Positions 7,864 through 17,742 of a stretch of DNA of 64,000 bases are shown in pieces. The DNA comes from Leptotrichia trevisanii DSM 22070. Its GTDB lineage: Bacteria > Fusobacteriota > Fusobacteriia > Fusobacteriales > Leptotrichiaceae. A model generated the notes under the pieces. It ran no database searches and was not told the origin of the DNA. It saw nothing but the letters and a program-made list of their open reading frames with translations. The position numbers and the translations under genes were made by a program. Where the stretch lies: positions 1 to 64,000 of the forward strand of contig NZ_AXVL01000019.1 of NCBI RefSeq assembly GCF_000482505.1. Direction: 5' to 3'. Position 1 is the stretch's first letter. Every line of letters begins with the position of its first letter.

Positions 7864-9816
7864 CTACCAGCTTCCTCCACCTCCCCCGCCGGAACCTCCA
7901 CCAGAGAAGCCACCACCACTTGAGAATCCGCCTCCGCCAAAACCGCTTCCGCTTGAATTTCTGGAATTTTCTCTCAAAGTGCTGAATCTTTCTTCTGTTA
8001 TTTTATTATATGCATTTTCGTATCCTCTTGAAACCATGTTTGACAAAAAGAAATTATTGTATGTATTAAAATGCACTCCTCTATTTATGTAAGAATATGT
8101 ACTTTCATCAAAATCATAAAGTTTTATTGTATTCTTCATAAGTTTTACTGCTTCATTTTTTACTCCAAGAGCTACCGCATAAGGCAATATCCCTTTAAAA
8201 TAGGCTACCAGCTCATCTACATCGTTAAATTTCATAATCTGATTAGCTTCAGCAGTCTTTATGTACATTTTCATGCCATCCAAGTATTCTTTTTTTCTCA
8301 TTCCATCAACAGTATATTTTCCAATTATTTTTGAATAAACAGTATACATTGCCATAATTATTCCAATTACAATGAAATTTAAAACTCCATATATTACTGA
8401 AATAAACAATATTGTTATCCATTTAATAACTTTCAAAAATGTACTGTTATTCCCGTAAATATTCTTTATAATTGAAAAAATCATATTTAAAAGTATACCA
8501 AAGAAACTAGCAATCATAATTAACGAAACTACTCCAAAATCGCTATCAGATACTCTTGTCGTTCCACTGCTTGCTGTTGATGAAACCATAAAAACTACAA
8601 TTATACCGATAATAAATGCGATATTAAAAATGCTGTTATCCCTGTAAACTTTCTTTTTATACTCTTTTTCAAATAATCCCAATATTTTATTTGAGGCATC
8701 GTAAAGGCTTCTTTCTCTTTTGAATATATACCCAGTATCAGAAAGAGCGTTAAAAACAATCTTTTCCTCTTCTGCTAGTTCAAGCTTGCTCCTTTTACTG
8801 TTAGACAATGTATATTTTACATTTTTTCCATTACCTTCCTCATCATCAGCTTCAACATAACTTTTAGAAAGCAATGAAAGCACTCCGATTGTTAATATTT
8901 CTTTTGGTCCTCTTTCTCCATTGATGTAAGCCGCATACATGGCAGAAATATCCTTTGGTATGTTAAATTCAGGAACAATTGCCTTTTTACCCACATCTCT
9001 TCCAAATATATACCACGTTATAAATCCATAAATTGCCAGAAGTATTATTACAAGAGGCCCTACAGCAATTAAAGGATAAGCATAATAAAGTGTTTGTAAC
9101 TTATCCCAAAATGTTGGGCTTATATTATCCGTCTTTAAATTCAGACGAAAACTTAATCCATTATATGCCTCTAAAACCTTATTTGTTTTAATTTCAACAG
9201 TTCCATTATTCAAATTTGTAATATAATCTTTCCCACTTTGTCCATATTCACCTGTAAAAATATCTAATTGCCTAATTTCATTTTTTAAAACAGGTTCTCC
9301 ATTCCCAAATTTTATATTTACCGTAGCTTTTTCAATAGGAACTTGCCAAAATTGACCAATCGCATTAAAGTAAACCTGATAAATTCCATTTTTTTCAAAT
9401 ACTGCATTATAAATCACATAATTAAATTCGTATCTATTTATGCCATTTTCCACAAACCTGTCTGCAGAACCAACTCTATATCTAATCCCTTCATCAAAAA
9501 GTTTTGTAGAGTATTCTTCAGAAAAACCATTTCTCTTTATCGAATTCATTTTTATATAAGATTTGTAAATATCCACACCATTTTTCTTTGAACGTACTGG
9601 AATATCCCTATAAATCCCATGTTTTGCCGCACCGTCAAATTCATAGTCAATCACTTCATTTACAGTCAGTGTCCCATTTCTATTAATTTGCACTGTAACT
9701 TCATAATTTCTTATTTTTTCACTATGCAATATTACTGCATCAAGCCTGCTTGAATTAAATAAAAACATCACCATAAATATAAATAATATTGAAAATTTTT
9801 TATTTTGAAATATCAT
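7864..9816 (-). CDS. DUF2207-family membrane protein, paralog 2
   Basis: A 650-residue protein with the same plan as its neighbours: signal segment, DUF2207 ectodomain (HGIYRDIP near residue 66), membrane helix before TWYIFGRD, second hydrophobic block at about 395-485 and a tail ending SGGGSGGGGGGSW. The N-terminal 50 residues differ from paralog 1 at only a few sites, while the middle hydrophobic block has diverged strongly, so homogenisation seems confined to the 5' end. AAGGA precedes the ATG by about 11 bases. There are 109 bases to paralog 1, and this spacer is itself similar to the spacer upstream. Function unknown; probably an envelope protein. Confidence 0.85.
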   Translation of the reverse strand: MIFQNKKFSILFIFMVMFLFNSSRLDAVILHSEKIRNYEVTVQINRNGTLTVNEVIDYEFDGAAKHGIYRDIPVRSKKNGVDIYKSYIKMNSIKRNGFSEEYSTKLFDEGIRYRVGSADRFVENGINRYEFNYVIYNAVFEKNGIYQVYFNAIGQFWQVPIEKATVNIKFGNGEPVLKNEIRQLDIFTGEYGQSGKDYITNLNNGTVEIKTNKVLEAYNGLSFRLNLKTDNISPTFWDKLQTLYYAYPLIAVGPLVIILLAIYGFITWYIFGRDVGKKAIVPEFNIPKDISAMYAAYINGERGPKEILTIGVLSLLSKSYVEADDEEGNGKNVKYTLSNSKRSKLELAEEEKIVFNALSDTGYIFKRERSLYDASNKILGLFEKEYKKKVYRDNSIFNIAFIIGIIVVFMVSSTASSGTTRVSDSDFGVVSLIMIASFFGILLNMIFSIIKNIYGNNSTFLKVIKWITILFISVIYGVLNFIVIGIIMAMYTVYSKIIGKYTVDGMRKKEYLDGMKMYIKTAEANQIMKFNDVDELVAYFKGILPYAVALGVKNEAVKLMKNTIKLYDFDESTYSYINRGVHFNTYNNFFLSNMVSRGYENAYNKITEERFSTLRENSRNSSGSGFGGGGFSSGGGFSGGGSGGGGGGSW

Positions 9817-9923
9817 ATCTTATCTATCCTTATTTTTTAGTTATTCTAAAACTTTTTCAGTATCAAACTTTAAAAATTATACAAATTTAAAATTTATGTA
9901 AAAATCATAAAAAGCCAATATCC

Positions 9924-11876
9924 CTACCAGCTTTCTCCACCTCCTCCCCCGGAACCACCACCGGAGAAGCCACCATCACTTGAGAATCCGCCTTCACTTG
10001 CACCCATTTCTTCTCTTACTTTATCATACTCTCTTGAAATTGTATTTAACAGGAATTTGCTATCATACGAATCATAGTAAACTCTTCTGTTTATTTCCTC
10101 CTGTATATTTTCATCAAAATTATATAGGTTTATCGTATTTTTTAACAATTTTATCGCTTTATTCTTGACTCCGAGAGCAACTGCATAAGGTAAAATCCCT
10201 TTGAAATATTCCACAAGTTCATCTACATCATTAAATTTCATAATCTGATTTGCTTCGGCAGTTTTTATATACATTTTCATTCCATCAAGATGCTCTTCCT
10301 GTCTTAGACTTTTCTCCATGTATTTTTTCATAAGTTTAGAATAAATTATATACATTGCCGGAATGATTCCTATAATAACACCTATTATCCCTGTTTTTAT
10401 TAGCAGAAGTATTGCTATCCCTCCTTTTAAAATGGCAAGAAATATTTTTCTTTCTGAAAACAGGTTCTCTATAAAAATATAAATAACTGCTGCAATACCA
10501 CACGAAATAAGAAAATTAAATGCTACAAAAGCTATATCATCAAATAATCCATTTGCCCGGGAATTTGTTCCTCTGTTAATCATTCCTACAGTAATAACTA
10601 AAACCATTCCCAAAATAAAAGGATATGAGAATTTATCATTAGTTTCATATGCCCTCGACTTATATTTACTTTCAAGCATACTCATTATATTTTGTGAAGC
10701 TTCATAAAGATTCTTTTCATCTTCAAATCCACTCTTTCTATCTTTTTGATAACTGAAATAACTTTTATCTTTTTTAAATATATTCTCTTCATCATCTGAA
10801 AGTGCATTAAGAAGAGTCGCCTCTTCAGTTGAAAGTTCAGGATTTCCTTCAGTATTTGCTACGAGCCTGTATTTTACATTCTTTCCGTTTCCTTCTTTGT
10901 CCTCCGCTGTTACATAGCCTTTTGAAAGAAGTGACAGCATTCCTATCGTCAGGATTTCTTTAGGATTTTTCACACCTTTGATATATCCGGCATACATGGC
11001 AGAAATATTCTTCGGTATATTAAATTCAGGAACAATCGCTTTTCTTAAAGAAACCGGTCTAAACAGTAACCATGTTACAAATCCATATATGAAGAGCACT
11101 AAAATTACTACAGAGCCTACTGCAACAAGAGGGACTGCATAGTAAAGAACTTTCAGTTTATCAAGCCATGTAGGATTTATTTTATCTGTCTTTAAATTCA
11201 GACGGAAAGTCATTCCGTTAAGCGGTTCCAGAACTTCATTAGTTTTTATTTTTATAATCCCGCTTTTCTGAACTATAGTATAATTTTCTCCAGTTTCTCC
11301 ATATTTCCCTGTAAATACTTTCAGCTGCTGAATTTCATTTTCTTCTATAGGTTGATTATTTTCAAAACTTATAATAACGTCTCCACTTTCAATGGGAACT
11401 TTCCAGAACTGTCCTATCGGATTGAAATATACCTGATAAATTCCGTCCTTTTCAAATACCGCATTATACATTGTATAATTAAACTCATATTTGCTTACAC
11501 CTGAATCCACATATTTATCTTCAGAACCTATCTTATAAGCTATTTCTCCAGAAGATTTTTTAGTTTTATATTTTTCAGGTTCACCATTTCTTTTTACAGA
11601 ATTCATCTTTACATGGGATTTATAAATATCTATTCCGCTTTTTTTTGAGCGCAGGGGAATCCTTCTAATAATCCCACGCCTATCAAGTTTATCACCAAAA
11701 TCGTAATCTATTATTTCATTTATTGTCAATGTTCCATTTTTATTAATCTGTATTGAGACATCATATTTTTTTATTGCCTCAGCGATTAACAAACTGACAT
11801 TCAGAAAAAATAACGTGAAAAATACAAAAAATTTAGAAAAAATACTCTTCCATTCTCGGTTGCTAAAACTTTTCAT
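9924..11876 (-). CDS. DUF2207-family membrane protein, paralog 3
   Basis: A protein of 650 residues when started at MKSFSNREW; GGAAGG lies 8 bases before this ATG, so the longer upstream frame (to 11921) is not used here. It has the same domain order as paralogs 1 and 2: signal segment (about residues 12-32), DUF2207 ectodomain, helix before TWLLFRP, an extra charged insert (about 355-395) in the cytoplasmic region, a hydrophobic block (about 415-500) and a tail ending SGGGSGGGGGESW. It is the most diverged of the three intact copies. It follows the decayed fourth copy, whose readable remnant ends 51 bases upstream. Confidence 0.83.
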   Translation of the reverse strand: MKSFSNREWKSIFSKFFVFFTLFFLNVSLLIAEAIKKYDVSIQINKNGTLTINEIIDYDFGDKLDRRGIIRRIPLRSKKSGIDIYKSHVKMNSVKRNGEPEKYKTKKSSGEIAYKIGSEDKYVDSGVSKYEFNYTMYNAVFEKDGIYQVYFNPIGQFWKVPIESGDVIISFENNQPIEENEIQQLKVFTGKYGETGENYTIVQKSGIIKIKTNEVLEPLNGMTFRLNLKTDKINPTWLDKLKVLYYAVPLVAVGSVVILVLFIYGFVTWLLFRPVSLRKAIVPEFNIPKNISAMYAGYIKGVKNPKEILTIGMLSLLSKGYVTAEDKEGNGKNVKYRLVANTEGNPELSTEEATLLNALSDDEENIFKKDKSYFSYQKDRKSGFEDEKNLYEASQNIMSMLESKYKSRAYETNDKFSYPFILGMVLVITVGMINRGTNSRANGLFDDIAFVAFNFLISCGIAAVIYIFIENLFSERKIFLAILKGGIAILLLIKTGIIGVIIGIIPAMYIIYSKLMKKYMEKSLRQEEHLDGMKMYIKTAEANQIMKFNDVDELVEYFKGILPYAVALGVKNKAIKLLKNTINLYNFDENIQEEINRRVYYDSYDSKFLLNTISREYDKVREEMGASEGGFSSDGGFSGGGSGGGGGESW

Positions 11877-11927
11877 AGTAATTTCCTTCCAATATCTCGT
11901 TTGTAAATATCTCATTCCCAAACGATT

Positions 11928-13168
11928 TCATAAATTTATCATTTTTATAAATAAATATATTAAGCATATTTTCAATATGTTCCTTTTTAATCTTGACGTT
12001 TCTATAGATTTTTCCACCATCTCTACAACATGCTTCTGTACTTCCAAAGCCTACGAAAATGGTAAAATTTTTTTAAAATACAAAATCATCTCTTCTATAT
12101 TCTCAAATTTTCTAGTTTCACCACTTTTTATGTATTTCTTTAATCCTTCTAGATTTCTTTTAACTTCAATTCCTCTATCTGTATATTTTCCAATATTCTT
12201 AAAATAAAATACAAGTAGAATTGTCGTCAAAGTTACAAGCACACCCGTTATTCCAAAAGCAAATAACATAAGTCCTACCCAAAAATATATAATTCCACAG
12301 AACGCTCCTATTAAAAGAGAAATCATAAGTTTTATCAGCACTGGAAATGCTTTAGTTTTTAAAATTAAAAAAAGTATATTTGACAAAAGTATTACCCAGA
12401 AAAATATTGGAAAAAGAACAACTAATGACACAATCGCTTTCATTCCTTCAAAAATAAAAAGTAAAATTCCAAACAAAAATATTATAATTATGTAAAGTAT
12501 TTTAAACTTCCAATTTGAATTATAAAGCCTTTTATCCCATCTTTCCTTTTTTATAGACTTTATTCCAATTAAATACAAGAAAGTGTAGTTTCCTCTTCCA
12601 TCAAATTTTTCCTTCAAAACTCCAAGAATTTTAAAAAATTGCTCCATAATAGGCTTTTTATGCCCAAGAATACTGTCCTTATCATATTCAATTAAAAATT
12701 CCAGAACCATTCTCTCCTCTTCCGAAAGTTCCCACTGCCTGCACCCATAATCATTGACTTTTTGCATATTAAACCCATATTTCTTCTTGGTTATCTGTCT
12801 ATAATATTTTTCAATGTCAATAATTTCAACAGTTTTTTTATCTTTTTTTATTTCGTATTCATCTTCTGTCATTTTTGAATTTTTCTTAACTTTATTATAT
12901 TTTTTCAAGTCAACATAATCTTCAATTATTACAAATCCTTTGCTTATCAACTCCAGCAATCCAATATATACCAAATAATTTGATGTTTCTTTCTGAGAAC
13001 TATTTATATAAGCAGCCATCATTGCCGAAATTTCTTTAGGTGGCTCTGACACCGAAGTAATTTCATCGACAGAATCCTTCCCAAATTTTTCCACGTAATA
13101 TAGCTATAAATCGCCAATGTTATTAGCATTATCAATAAAATTATTATTTGAGTCAAACTTATTTCCAT
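11928..13168 (-). pseudogene. decayed DUF2207 paralog: lost ectodomain, frameshift and in-frame stop
   Basis: An ATG at 13168 with AAGGAA upstream begins MEISLTQIIILL, a membrane helix ending YITWKNLG, which corresponds to the post-ectodomain helix of the intact paralogs. The frame then ends at 13019, while the rest of the family sequence (PPKEISAMMAAYIN onward) continues in the -1 frame from about 13094 to a TAG at 12051-12053. That TAG replaces the Val of ILPYAVALGVK, and the alignable sequence (ALEVQKHVVEMVEKSI) continues after it to a TGA at 11928. So the copy lacks the roughly 240-residue ectodomain, carries one frameshift at AAATTTG (13082-13088) and one stop. It has no Gly-rich tail. 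Part could still be made as a truncated protein. Confidence 0.8.
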
Positions 13169-13205
13169 AAAGTTATTTCCTTTACGATAATTTTACTAAA
13201 ATTTT

Positions 13206-13772
13206 TTAAAACTTAACTTCTGGAACCTTTTCTGCTCCTTCTACAGCATTAAAGAACTCAGCTTTTTTAAATCCTAAAAATCCACCTATTATATTATTTG
13301 GAAAAGTTTCCACAAAAGTATTTCTATCTCTTGTTGTGCCATTATAATATTTTCTTGAACTTTGAATTTCTGTTTCTATTTGAGTCAGTTGTGACTGTAA
13401 TCTCAAAAAATTTTCATTTGCCTTCAAGTCTGGATAATTTTCTTGTAGCATCATTATTGATCTTAATGTTTTTGTCAGCTCATTTTCAAGTTTTTGAATT
13501 TTTTCAATATTATCAATATCTTTTGTATCAATTGACATCATTTGACTTCTCAATTTTACCACATTTTCCAGCGTTTCCTTTTCATGTGTTGCATACCCTT
13601 TAACTGTATTCACAAGATTAGGTATCAAATCCAGCCTTTTTTGCAAATAAACACCTATTCCGCTCCAACCTTCCTCATTCAAATTCTTCAATTTGATATA
13701 TTTATTGTAAATCCCCATTGCCATCAGAATCAAAATTACCAAAATTCCTATAAAAACAAATACAATATTCAT
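13206..13772 (-). CDS. lemA: LemA family protein
   Basis: A 188-residue protein with one N-terminal membrane helix (about residues 3-21) and a long helical domain. LemA hallmarks are LNEEGWSGIGVYLQKRLDLIPNLV near residues 34-57, the heptad-like middle with TLRSIMMLQENYPDLKANENF, and the end motif FVETFPNNIIGGFLGFKKAEFF. The family has an N-out topology with a helical bundle; its role is unclear though it often neighbours DUF2207 or HtpX genes. GAGGAG lies about 8 bases before the ATG. It sits 16 bases after the DUF3999 gene and just before the decayed DUF2207 copy. Confidence 0.93.
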   Translation of the reverse strand: MNIVFVFIGILVILILMAMGIYNKYIKLKNLNEEGWSGIGVYLQKRLDLIPNLVNTVKGYATHEKETLENVVKLRSQMMSIDTKDIDNIEKIQKLENELTKTLRSIMMLQENYPDLKANENFLRLQSQLTQIETEIQSSRKYYNGTTRDRNTFVETFPNNIIGGFLGFKKAEFFNAVEGAEKVPEVKF

Positions 13773-13788
13773 AATTCATTCTCCTCTT

Positions 13789-14961
13789 CTATTTTTTATT
13801 TTTAGCTATTTTCTTTACCATAAATCCAATTAATATTACCACAACGCTTCCTATAAAAATATTATAATAAACCGTATAATCTTTTGGCTTTGAAACACTT
13901 TTAGCATTTATTTTTTCCAATTTTCCTACCAAAACTTCATCCCGTTCCTTTATTGAATCGACAAATTCTGCAATATCGTATTCAGGCTTATTCAAGTTCT
14001 CATCTCCAAAGGTTATTTTATAATCTTCCCCTTCTGTAGCCCTAAACACAATTCTGTCTGGAACATAGTTTCCTGTTACTCCATTTATTTTGAGCGGTGA
14101 ATTATCTCCATTTTGTATTTCAACGATTATTTCAGACAATTTTGGAACAGTTTCTAAATTTATCATCAAATTTGACTTTTCTCCAACTTTAGAAATTACC
14201 CCTTCCGCATAAAAATTATCTCCGCTTCTCACAGCATAATTTCTCTGAAACTCATCATTTACATCTAGAACAATATTTTTTAACGGCAAAAACTTGCTCT
14301 TGATTTTCAAAATTGTACTTTTCCCTTCCTGCTCAACTTTATAATCCAATTTTGTTTCTACGGTTTTAAGTTTTCCAGCCTCACTACTTGACAATTTCAA
14401 AATTGCTTCACTAAAGATATTCCCTTTATCTAACGGCGTTACAACTTTATAAAATTCATATCTTTTTTCCGAAAATTCTATTGTCAAGTTTGACTTATCA
14501 GGTGTTTTATAAATTTCTCCCGAAGCTATCTGTTCCCAATCTGTACCGTTATTACTTCCAAGCAAAGTATATTCGCTGTAAAAATTTTTGGAAGAAATCA
14601 GCGCAAGCCTGTTTCCAATTATATCCTTTAACGAACTATCAGAATTAAATTTTACAATAAATTCCATTTTATCCTTTTTCGTCAATACTTCATCTATTTT
14701 TGCCCTTGCCACAATTTTTTCACTGTGCTTTTCCTGCTCTTTTCCAGTTTCGATAACATAAGGAACTTCCTTCCCATTTTTATCAATTATCCGTATATCT
14801 CCAAGATTATTTTTACTGTTCTCATAAATATCCTCTGTTAAAAAAAATTGCTTGTATGCCGACTTTCCTGTTATTTTTATAGTTTTAAAATACTGGCTGG
14901 AAAAAAGTTGAACAATTGTCAATAAAAATAAAAACAATATTATTTTATTTATTTTCTTCAT
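13789..14961 (-). CDS. DUF3999-like secreted/membrane-anchored protein
   Basis: 390 residues when started at MKKINKIILF; AAGGTGAG lies about 5 bases before this ATG, better than the start 30 bases upstream. It has a signal peptide (about 1-22), an extracytoplasmic beta-rich body beginning FKTIKITGKSAYKQFFLTED and LGDIRIIDKNGKEVPYVIE, which matches the start of DUF3999 proteins, and a C-terminal membrane helix (about 364-382) with a basic tail. The start overlaps the end of the DUF2339 gene by 17 bases, implying translational coupling. DUF2339 and DUF3999 genes are paired in many bacteria, supporting the call. The function of the pair is unknown; a role in envelope polymer handling is only a guess. 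Confidence 0.72.
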   Translation of the reverse strand: MKKINKIILFLFLLTIVQLFSSQYFKTIKITGKSAYKQFFLTEDIYENSKNNLGDIRIIDKNGKEVPYVIETGKEQEKHSEKIVARAKIDEVLTKKDKMEFIVKFNSDSSLKDIIGNRLALISSKNFYSEYTLLGSNNGTDWEQIASGEIYKTPDKSNLTIEFSEKRYEFYKVVTPLDKGNIFSEAILKLSSSEAGKLKTVETKLDYKVEQEGKSTILKIKSKFLPLKNIVLDVNDEFQRNYAVRSGDNFYAEGVISKVGEKSNLMINLETVPKLSEIIVEIQNGDNSPLKINGVTGNYVPDRIVFRATEGEDYKITFGDENLNKPEYDIAEFVDSIKERDEVLVGKLEKINAKSVSKPKDYTVYYNIFIGSVVVILIGFMVKKIAKNKK

Positions 14962-17536
14962 TTTTCTCACCTTTTCCAAAATCCTTGTCACTCAAGCTCT
15001 CTTTCACTTCCTGCTCCAATGTCTTCAAAGCCGTCTGATAAATATAGGAAGTTCCAATCAAAATAGCCCCCATACTAAAGTAAGCAATCAACTTATAGGA
15101 ATTATCAAATCGTAAGAAATCCCAAAGGAAACTTTTCGCCACAAAAAATATTCCTATTCCAAGCCCAATTCTTCTAACATTCCTATTTGGCACTCTAAAT
15201 CCTTTCCAGACTAAATATCCGCACAATAACAGTCCAACTATATCCAAAGCCAATCCAGCTCCTAAAATTAATACACCTGAATATTCATATATCCGTAAAA
15301 TAATATTTGCTACACAAAGGAAATATATTGATTCTCCGAGTATCCACAATGGTTTTTTCTCATTTTTTTTGAAAAAGCATAAATGAATATCATTTTTAGC
15401 AACCATAAATAAATATATATTTATTAAAATTGGTAAAAAGAACGGAAATATATAACTTATTGGTATTCTTTCTTTTAATATATCTGAACTCCAACCAAAA
15501 AAATACAGGATAAGATTAATCATATTTATGAATAACAAATAAATTATTTCAATTATTATCAAGAATTTCAAACTAAAACTGTCTTGTAATTTTTTCACTT
15601 TATATGTTACTGTTCTTAAAACAAAAAGCGAAACTAATAAACTCAAAAATATATCTTCACCATAATTTATCACTTTAAATGAAGTAACAGCATTAATAAC
15701 AACTTTATTTATAAAAAATATTGAATAAACAAAAATCAGATATTTAAATATTCCATTTAAAATTCTAACTTCCGTCTTGTAGCTTTTTTGTTTTATCAGG
15801 AAATAAAGCACAAATGAAAAAGATATTATCATCAAATCCTGAATATACACAAGCAAGTATTTTTCTTCCCGCACAATTAAATTACTCACTAGTGAAACTA
15901 GATAAATCGCAATTGTCCCATATCGCATTTCTTTGTTTTTATATTTTCTATAAAAGAAATACAATAGTGCAGTTTCAGCACCCCATGCAATCACAACAAA
16001 TTTTTCTGGTACAATTAACGGGATAATTAGGATAAAACTTCCTAATGCCACGATATAAAATATTTTTGCAACTTTATTGTCCTTGAGCCTGTCGCCAAAA
16101 AATCCATAAATTACTCCAACTGTTCCAACTAATATTGCTTTTAGCCAACTTGGCGTTGTATTGTCAAACAGGCTGTAAATCAATAAAAATTTTATAATTA
16201 GATTTAAACTTAGAAATATATAGTCGATTATGTTGCTTTGACGATTTTCTTTTTTGTGTGAATTTAGGAAAATGAAACTGTATGCTGTTGTAAAAATTAC
16301 GATGTAGAAAAATGCCGTAATCTTGTCGTGAATACTGTAATTTAAATAATAAACTAACCCCGTCATATTCACTACACCCGTAACAAATCCAAAAATCTTG
16401 CTGTATATCCAGTCTTTTTTCCAAGAAACTCCAAGCACAATTCCCTGCAAAATCAAAGAATATGCCAAAACATAATAAATTTGGACATTGCTCCTATTCA
16501 CCCAAATATAAGCTCCGTAAGGTAAATATCCACCAATTAGTGACAATACTCCAATTATCTGGCTATCATATCGCAATGAAAGAATCACAACCAGCCCTGT
16601 CAGTGTTACCGATATAAAAAGTCCTGCTGTCATTGGATAAAGTTTGAGATAAAGCGTGGAAAGAAGTGTAGTCAAATAAAGAATCCCAATTCCACCACCA
16701 ATCAGCCCAACTGCAAAATGCTTTTTATTTTTCTGATAAAATTTTTCTCCAGCAAAAAGAAAAAACATCCCAAGCAAATACGAAGCCGAACTTTTCACAT
16801 AATTATTTGCCAAAATTTTTGCAAACTGTGTCCGAAATACCAAAAAAACTCCCAAAAAGATTGATATTATCCCTAAAAAGTTAAAACCCTTCAAACCAAT
16901 AAGTTTTTCAAATATAAATCTTTTTTTCTCCCTTTCAAAAAGAAATTCCCCTTCCTTCAAAGCCGTTTCTTCCTTTATCTTATTATGAAACACCGAAGAT
17001 TCCTCTTGAAGAAATACCTTATTTTCAAAAGTTTTCCTATTACTTTTCTTTAAAAAATCACCAATTTTTTCATTAATTTTTTTTAATTCTTCTCTTAAAG
17101 AATCAGCTTCATCCGAAAATTCATTAGCAAGATTTCTTTCCAGCATTTTGACTTTTCTCTTCATTTTCTCTGCATAATTAGAAAGCCTTCTAGTCACTCC
17201 ACTTTCCAATTCCACATTCATTTTCTCCGCCAAAATATTCTGAAACTTATCAATCTCACTATTTCTTCTAACCTTTTTCGCTTCCTTCAATTCCTCAATA
17301 AGCACCGCATTACTATTTTTAAGCCTTCCAATTTCCTCTTCCCTAACTTTCATCTTTTCATGAAATGCCTTCAAATCCTTCGCCAGTCTTTCATTCTCTT
17401 CCAAAAGTTCCTTTTCCCTGCTTATTCCAGCCTCATTTTTTATATTTGCAATTATTGATTCTATCTCCGAATTTATTCTCCCAATTTCCTTATACTTATT
17501 CTCAAGATTCTCTAATTCTTTTAGTTTGTCAATCAT
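14945..17536 (-). CDS. DUF2339 polytopic membrane protein
   Basis: An 863-residue protein. Residues 1-185 are charged and coiled-coil rich; from about 205 to the end there is a dense array of hydrophobic helices, more than twenty by eye, beginning FNFLGIISIFLGVFLVF. The DUF2339 signature region (YLLGMFFLFAGEKFY, VGLIGGGIGILYLTT, IGVLSLIGGYLPYGAYIW) is clear. Family function is unknown. GAGGTGG lies about 7 bases before the ATG. It is the first gene of the cluster running down to 5862, and a small MITE lies between it and the gene upstream. Confidence 0.85.
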   Translation of the reverse strand: MIDKLKELENLENKYKEIGRINSEIESIIANIKNEAGISREKELLEENERLAKDLKAFHEKMKVREEEIGRLKNSNAVLIEELKEAKKVRRNSEIDKFQNILAEKMNVELESGVTRRLSNYAEKMKRKVKMLERNLANEFSDEADSLREELKKINEKIGDFLKKSNRKTFENKVFLQEESSVFHNKIKEETALKEGEFLFEREKKRFIFEKLIGLKGFNFLGIISIFLGVFLVFRTQFAKILANNYVKSSASYLLGMFFLFAGEKFYQKNKKHFAVGLIGGGIGILYLTTLLSTLYLKLYPMTAGLFISVTLTGLVVILSLRYDSQIIGVLSLIGGYLPYGAYIWVNRSNVQIYYVLAYSLILQGIVLGVSWKKDWIYSKIFGFVTGVVNMTGLVYYLNYSIHDKITAFFYIVIFTTAYSFIFLNSHKKENRQSNIIDYIFLSLNLIIKFLLIYSLFDNTTPSWLKAILVGTVGVIYGFFGDRLKDNKVAKIFYIVALGSFILIIPLIVPEKFVVIAWGAETALLYFFYRKYKNKEMRYGTIAIYLVSLVSNLIVREEKYLLVYIQDLMIISFSFVLYFLIKQKSYKTEVRILNGIFKYLIFVYSIFFINKVVINAVTSFKVINYGEDIFLSLLVSLFVLRTVTYKVKKLQDSFSLKFLIIIEIIYLLFINMINLILYFFGWSSDILKERIPISYIFPFFLPILINIYLFMVAKNDIHLCFFKKNEKKPLWILGESIYFLCVANIILRIYEYSGVLILGAGLALDIVGLLLCGYLVWKGFRVPNRNVRRIGLGIGIFFVAKSFLWDFLRFDNSYKLIAYFSMGAILIGTSYIYQTALKTLEQEVKESLSDKDFGKGEKNEENK

Positions 17537-17606
17537 TGTAAAACCACCTCAAAACTCACAAATTTTTTATAAATATATTTCTAATTTGCAAAATAATTTA
17601 TAATTT

Positions 17607-17728
17607 TATACTATTCCCTATTTAAATAGTGAATATTTAATAAATTTTCAACTATTATAAGAATATTGGTTTAAATCTTTTGTTAGAAAAGTCCGTAACA
17701 AATTCTTATTTAAATAGGATTTAATATA
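17607..17728. mobile_element. 122-bp MITE with inverted ends, copy of the 5.4-kb family
   Basis: Left end TATACTATTCCCTATTTAAA (17607-17626) is matched by the reverse complement of 17709-17728 (TATATTAAATCCTATTTAAA), and both resemble the ends at 5370 and 5710. It contains no reading frame. It lies between the DUF2339 gene and the stop of the ATPase/nuclease gene at 17743. Together with the 5.4-kb copy it brackets the DUF cluster. Confidence 0.6.
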
Positions 17729-17742
17729 AATCGAATTTAGTA

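Noticed and set aside
13082-13088. Programmed -1 frameshift at AAATTTG in the fourth DUF2207 copy
   Set aside because: The heptamer has the right form, but the same gene has a second lesion (in-frame TAG) and lost its ectodomain, so decay is the simpler explanation.
16164-16424. 86-codon minus-strand frame inside the DUF2339 gene
   Set aside because: Lies in an alternate frame of a well supported gene and has no start signal.
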